A stretch of DNA of 64,000 nt, from positions 67,198 to 131,197 of the forward strand of contig CAYSEW010000005.1 in assembly GCA_964430245.1 (NCBI GenBank), given 5' to 3'. Each line of letters begins with the position of its first letter. Positions within the stretch are counted from its first letter, which is position 1. The stretch is from CAYSEW01 sp964430245 (GTDB lineage Bacteria; Bacteroidota; Bacteroidia; Flavobacteriales_D; Parvicellaceae). Positions 60,385-64,000 of this stretch are shown piece after piece. The notes beneath the pieces are model-generated. The model worked only from the letters and a program-made list of their open reading frames with translations. It did no database searches and was not told where the DNA came from. Both the position numbers and the translations under genes were made by a program.

Positions 60385-61546
60385 TCTTACTTGGTAAAAG
60401 ATTTGCTAAATTTTCAATATTAAAGAAAGGTCCTCTTTTCACATTGTCAAGAATTATTATGGTTTCATCTGATTCAATGATTCTTATAAAATAGCTTCTA
60501 AAACCTTTCCACCACCCAGTATGGAAGACTATTTTTCCTTTAGATTCAGTTAATAGCAACCTGAATCCATAACCATAATTTTGATTATCCTTAAACATTT
60601 CATTATGCTCTTTAATGGCAAGTTGATAAGTTTCGTTAGAGATTAATATATTGCTATTTAATGCTCTGTCAAAATTAAAAAGATCAATTACATTACTATA
60701 AACTCCTTTATCTCCAACACATCCATTAAGATAGGTGTTATCTGCATATTGTTTTGAATTTATATGACCTCTTACGGGCTTGATTAATTGATTGAAATTA
60801 TCCCTATTAAAAAGCTTAGTGCTTTTCATTTGAATTGGCTTAAAAATATTTTCATTCAGATAGTTTTCAAAAGTTAACCCCGAAACTTTCTCTACAATCG
60901 ATGCTAATAGGACATAATTAGTATTACAGTAATAGTATTTTTTGTCTGGTGGGTAATTGATTAAAGGAACTATTCTAGACATAATATCAATAACATTTTT
61001 ATTGAATATTGTTATGTTTTTATCTGGCCATATTGTGTCAGGAGCATCACAAAAATGAGTATACTGACTTAAACCAGATCGATGACATAATAATTGATGA
61101 ATGTCAATACCATGATAGGGAAATTCCGGAAAAAATTTATTAATAGAATCATCTAAATTAATCAATCCTTTTTCATACAGCTGAAGTATAGCTATCGCAG
61201 TAAATGGTTTAGAAGCAGATGCTAGCTGAAAAGTGTGCTCTAATGTTAATGTATCTTTATTTTTAAGATCAGTAAACCCATATGATTTGTTAATGATAAT
61301 TCTGCCTTTTTCAGCAAAAAGAACACTTCCATTAAATTGTCCGTATTTAAATTTTTTATTGAAAAAAGTGTCTAGAGAATGACGTAAAGGAGCAAATAAA
61401 CTGTCATAATAAGCAGTGCTGTCTACTTTTAATTCTAATTCTACTTTAGAAGCTCCTAGAGTATCGTTATTATTAGAAGAGTAGGGTGAACAAAATTCAA
61501 GTAATAATATAGTAGATAATAAAATTGTAAAATAACTCCATTTCAT
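60371..61546 (-). CDS. Serine beta-lactamase-like hydrolase (class C family)
   Basis: A 391-residue member of the beta-lactamase/transpeptidase-like family (PF00144 type). The nucleophile Ser and Lys are in SASKPFTAIAIL (about residue 107), the Tyr of motif 2 is in YCNTNYVLLAS (YxN), and HTGWWKGF near the end is the His-Thr-Gly form of motif 3. A hydrophobic leader (ILLSTILLLEFCS) suggests export or lipidation. Typical roles are D-aminopeptidase, esterase or peptidoglycan peptidase; resistance function is not implied. It is transcribed alone, overlapping the TPR gene by 14 bp at its 3' end. Confidence 0.85.
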   Translation of the reverse strand: MKWSYFTILLSTILLLEFCSPYSSNNNDTLGASKVELELKVDSTAYYDSLFAPLRHSLDTFFNKKFKYGQFNGSVLFAEKGRIIINKSYGFTDLKNKDTLTLEHTFQLASASKPFTAIAILQLYEKGLINLDDSINKFFPEFPYHGIDIHQLLCHRSGLSQYTHFCDAPDTIWPDKNITIFNKNVIDIMSRIVPLINYPPDKKYYYCNTNYVLLASIVEKVSGLTFENYLNENIFKPIQMKSTKLFNRDNFNQLIKPVRGHINSKQYADNTYLNGCVGDKGVYSNVIDLFNFDRALNSNILISNETYQLAIKEHNEMFKDNQNYGYGFRLLLTESKGKIVFHTGWWKGFRSYFIRIIESDETIIILDNVKRGPFFNIENLANLLPSKIKVN

Positions 61547-61625
61547 CAGTTGACTAAATTATCAAGTAGATCAATATAATTAGAATGATTTAATGATCAA
61601 TTATGAACAATTCATTATTTAAATA

Positions 61626-62852
61626 TTAAACTCCACCAAAAACTAAGAATAGTTGCCCTAAGCCTGCTAGCATGCCCAGAACAGCACCAACTAGGATCAG
61701 CTTAAATTCATCTTCCTGAAAAACAGGTCGTAAAAATCCTACAAAATCCTTTGGAGATAACGATTTCATTCTTGTGCTAAAAATGGTTTCAAGGTCCATG
61801 GCTTCTTCTGCATAAGGGAAAACAGGTCTGACAGATTTAGGTAATTCTTGAATGGTTTTTTCGACAACAATATTTTTCATTCTTTCAAAATTTCTTTTTC
61901 CTGCTACTAAATTGATCAATGGTTTTGAAAGACCTACAGCATCATCAATGGCTTTATTGGCATGATCAGTTACAAGATTTATAAACTTGTCTTTTGTAGG
62001 CCCAGTTACTATAGCCGCAAAGATTCTGTCAAATGTAAATATTTCGTATGCTAGCATTTTAGCATATTCATCAGCCACTTCATTTTGCCTTTTAATAAAT
62101 AAACCCTGGTATTTTACCCCGAAAAGGTTGATGGGCTCTACGGGTTGAAAAATTAGCTTTAATGCTAACCAATTAGTAGCAAAGCCAACTAATAATCCAA
62201 AGAGTGGTAATATCCAGTAGGCAGGAAAAAAATACCATACAAGCATTTGAATAATACCAAATACAAATCCAAAATAAAACCCTGACCTTTCAATGAATTT
62301 AAACTCTTCTCTTCCACATTGAAGGAACATTTCATTTAATAATTCTTTATCAGTGGTAAGTCTTTTAATTACCATCTGCTTGATATCAAAAATATCCTCA
62401 ATATTCTCTTTGATATCAGTCATTATTTCAGTGACTATTTCAGGCATATCCCTAGAAATTCTAGCGTAGATCACTTTTTTAATAGGTTCAGGGATCTTAG
62501 TCCATGCCTCAGGAGCTTGTTCTTCCATGATCTCATCCATGATCTCTTTAGATATACGATCAAATTCAGGTCTCATTTCTTTAGCTACTTTTTTCGGGTC
62601 TATCTGCTCAAAAAGATCTTTAACACTTACGAGTTTAGTTGTCCATAGGTCAACAGATATTGAAGACATTTTAACTGCTTTACTTGGTATAATCCCCTGC
62701 CATCCGAAAAAAGGACGAATACCAATAAATTCTAAGGGATAGAATGTCATCTTAATTGCCAATACATTAGTGATCCATCCAACAAATGCACTTGTGAAAG
62801 GAATTGATAAGTAAAGAAATATCAATTTATAGGCTGTTAAAAACTCAATCAT
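61626..62852 (-). CDS. DUF445-family membrane protein
   Basis: A DUF445 protein of 408 residues from the ATG at 62852, which begins the first membrane segment; an upstream ATG at 62918 would overlap the divergent lipoprotein promoter and is less likely. Membrane segments are FLYLSIPFTSAFVGWITNVLAI near the N-terminus, YFGFVFGIIQMLVWYFFPAYWILPLFGLLVGFATNW in the middle (given in two parts), and LILVGAVLGMLAGLGQLFLVFG at the C-terminus. The long cytoplasmic part is rich in helices (ISKEIMDEIMEEQAPEAW). The family is found in Bacteroidota and Proteobacteria; function is unknown. It is monocistronic. Confidence 0.8.
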   Translation of the reverse strand: MIEFLTAYKLIFLYLSIPFTSAFVGWITNVLAIKMTFYPLEFIGIRPFFGWQGIIPSKAVKMSSISVDLWTTKLVSVKDLFEQIDPKKVAKEMRPEFDRISKEIMDEIMEEQAPEAWTKIPEPIKKVIYARISRDMPEIVTEIMTDIKENIEDIFDIKQMVIKRLTTDKELLNEMFLQCGREEFKFIERSGFYFGFVFGIIQMLVWYFFPAYWILPLFGLLVGFATNWLALKLIFQPVEPINLFGVKYQGLFIKRQNEVADEYAKMLAYEIFTFDRIFAAIVTGPTKDKFINLVTDHANKAIDDAVGLSKPLINLVAGKRNFERMKNIVVEKTIQELPKSVRPVFPYAEEAMDLETIFSTRMKSLSPKDFVGFLRPVFQEDEFKLILVGAVLGMLAGLGQLFLVFGGV

Positions 62853-62921
62853 ATTCAATCTTGTTTGGTAAATATAAAACAATTGAAAATTTATTATATT
62901 CGGATAATGAAAATTCATGTA

Positions 62922-63392
62922 ATGAAAAAATTATTCTTTTCTCTTTTTATTGCTCTTTTCTTGTTGGTTGTTAATGGATGCTATAAAGTCCATCATAATT
63001 TTATGGTAAAAGGAATATGGTATATAGATGGTGTAGAAATTGATGGTGGATCAGTTAATCAGATGGGAAGCATCTTGGATAATTATGAAGATGGAAATGG
63101 TATTTACAAGGTTTATATGCTTGAAAATGGTTTGTTAAGAGGTGAGTATTATACTTATGATACATTGAATTATTTTATAACAGGACAATGGGAATTACTT
63201 GATCATGATCAGATTTATTTAAAAGCCGATCAATACATTGACGGTACCTTTCAAATAGAAGTAGTTAATTCTAAAAAAGTTATATTAAGCACAGAAAAGA
63301 ACCATGTTACCTTTTTTAATATTGGGGATGTTAAATCTGTAATAAGATTGAGTAGGGATGAGCCTGGAAATTATGAGGACACCAGGCCTTAG
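62922..63392 (+). CDS. Small lipoprotein, lipocalin-like
   Basis: A 156-residue lipoprotein. The ATG at 62922 begins a strong signal peptide with lipobox VVNGC. In-frame starts farther upstream (TTG 62865, ATG 62907) add residues before the signal. The mature part has about eight short strands (GIWYIDGVEIDGGSV, GIYKVYMLENGLLRGEYYTY, WELLDHDQIYLKADQYIDGTFQIEVV), suggesting a small beta-barrel of the lipocalin-like type. Function is unknown. Its stop overlaps the convergent gene by 4 bp. Confidence 0.7.
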   Translation: MKKLFFSLFIALFLLVVNGCYKVHHNFMVKGIWYIDGVEIDGGSVNQMGSILDNYEDGNGIYKVYMLENGLLRGEYYTYDTLNYFITGQWELLDHDQIYLKADQYIDGTFQIEVVNSKKVILSTEKNHVTFFNIGDVKSVIRLSRDEPGNYEDTRP

Positions 63393-64000
63393 GGCTTAAA
63401 TGTTACAAATGAAAAAGCACTTGATGTAGCAGCTCCTACATTATTTTTTAAAAAAACTACTAAGTTTCCATTAGCATCATTAGTGAAAACTTCATCAACT
63501 GAGCCACCTATTCCTCCAATTAATGTTACCTGAGTAATATAATCCTGTGAGGTGTAGTTTTCTCCAGTAATTGTAATTTCATAGGCAGAGCTTGTAGCAT
63601 TCCATGCAGCTGAAACATTTCCTGAACTAGCACCTAAATTTCCAGATGCATCTACTTTGCCATATGCAATAGGTAGCATATTTGCGGCTCCTGTATTAGC
63701 AGTATTGATCTCACTAGAAGAATTAGAAAGTGTTACAGTGCCATCAACATCAAGCTTGCTATCTGGTGAAATAGTACCTATTCCCATATTTCCTAGTATA
63801 GTACTATATATATCATTTCCTGATGTTTTCCAGCCATAAATAACAGTAGTTTGGATACCTGCTTCATTAAAATAGGAGAATTGACCATCAATAGGTGTAT
63901 GATTTGCCAATGTTGAAAGTGATGGGTACATGACTCTTTCAGCTGCTTTTGCATAGGGCACTGCAGCAAACTGATTGATGCCTAAAAATTCATATCCATT
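63389..64000 (-). CDS. Phage-tail-fibre-like surface protein, 3' part (5' end outside the window)
   Basis: The reading frame stays open through the right end of the window, so only the C-terminal 203 residues are seen. The visible part has NQFAAVPYAKAAERV, then MGIGTISPDSKLDVDGTVTLS, a motif common in Bacteroidota tail-fibre-like or surface proteins, and a beta-rich end (VTLIGGIGGSVDEVFTNDANG). No chaperone-of-endosialidase C-terminus is present. It is most likely a large secreted or surface structural protein. The stop overlaps the lipoprotein gene. Confidence 0.65.
   Translation of the reverse strand, partial: NGYEFLGINQFAAVPYAKAAERVMYPSLSTLANHTPIDGQFSYFNEAGIQTTVIYGWKTSGNDIYSTILGNMGIGTISPDSKLDVDGTVTLSNSSSEINTANTGAANMLPIAYGKVDASGNLGASSGNVSAAWNATSSAYEITITGENYTSQDYITQVTLIGGIGGSVDEVFTNDANGNLVVFLKNNVGAATSSAFSFVTFKP

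Noticed and set aside
60371..61546. Antibiotic resistance beta-lactamase
   Set aside because: The class C-like family includes many peptidases and esterases; the motif set does not point to an AmpC-type enzyme.

Overview
The window is one 64 kb stretch of a low-GC Bacteroidota chromosome, most likely Flavobacteriia or Flavobacteriales. Several features point there. Two secreted proteins end in type IX secretion (T9SS) sorting domains. There are many exported proteins and lipoproteins, and sensor/TPR proteins fused to SpoIIE-type phosphatases. Others are a type B ribosomal protein L31, a GlmU-like protein of the Bacteroidota type, a small ParE/ParC pair, a HU-CCDC81-like/SPOR membrane protein, and promoter boxes of the TAnnTTTG type (often with TTG about 19-20 bp upstream). 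Coding density is very high: no gene-free stretch exceeds about 205 bp, and many convergent genes overlap at their stops. I see no rRNA, tRNA, CRISPR array, insertion sequence or integrase, so this looks like core chromosome rather than an island.

Layout. 0-6.5 kb (minus strand): exported phosphodiesterase, a propeller/Y_Y_Y/SpoIIE sensor phosphatase, and a YyaL/SSP411-like thioredoxin-fold protein. 6.6-11.3 kb (plus): a three-gene operon for 2-oxoacid:ferredoxin oxidoreductase (korA, korB) led by a GltD-like flavoprotein with its own [4Fe-4S] domain. 11.3-13.3 kb: an uncharacterised protein with an ACT-like region, divergent from lysA. 13.3-18.1 kb (minus): a large T9SS-exported Omp28-like protein, then rlmI-like methyltransferase, fmt and a cupin. 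18-26 kb: DUF72 protein, YdcF/ElyC-like protein, fused isobutyryl-CoA mutase icmF, a TIGR04282 glycosyltransferase overlapping purine nucleoside phosphorylase, and an M43 metalloprotease with T9SS tail. 26-34.4 kb: DAHP synthase, beta-helix protein, rpmE2, GlmU-like enzyme, lon, D-glucuronyl C5-epimerase-like protein. 34.6-45 kb: parE-parC plus an outer-membrane-like protein, pckA, GSCFA protein, HAD phosphatase and pruA. 45-53 kb: TPR/SpoIIE phosphatase, class III aminotransferase and a run of poorly characterised exported or membrane proteins. 53-64 kb: xth, pgk, lipoprotein, murQ, bcp, recA, TPR protein, serine hydrolase, DUF445 protein, small lipoprotein, and the 3' part of a tail-fibre-like protein cut by the window edge.

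Functionally, the enzymes fit a heterotroph living on proteins and amino acids. PruA (proline to glutamate), IcmF (branched acyl-CoA rearrangement), KorAB (2-oxoacid oxidation with ferredoxin), PckA (gluconeogenesis) and Pgk interlock around the TCA cycle, and a secreted M43 protease could feed them. LysA and DAHP synthase supply lysine/peptidoglycan and aromatic precursors; MurQ recycles peptidoglycan.

I found no clear new defence or mobile system. The most interesting leads are: the ACT-region protein/lysA divergon with a palindrome at the regulator's start; the Kor operon with a private electron-transfer flavoprotein; the Phe/Gln active-site signature that marks the fused mutase as IcmF; the HU-like/SPOR membrane protein with a perfect hexanucleotide repeat; a recA terminator hairpin that runs into the next start codon; and several inverted repeats at promoters (recA, lon, pckA, the GlmU-like gene, the gene at 52311). 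In DNA this AT-rich, some 7-8 bp inverted repeats are expected by chance, so those leads are scored modestly.
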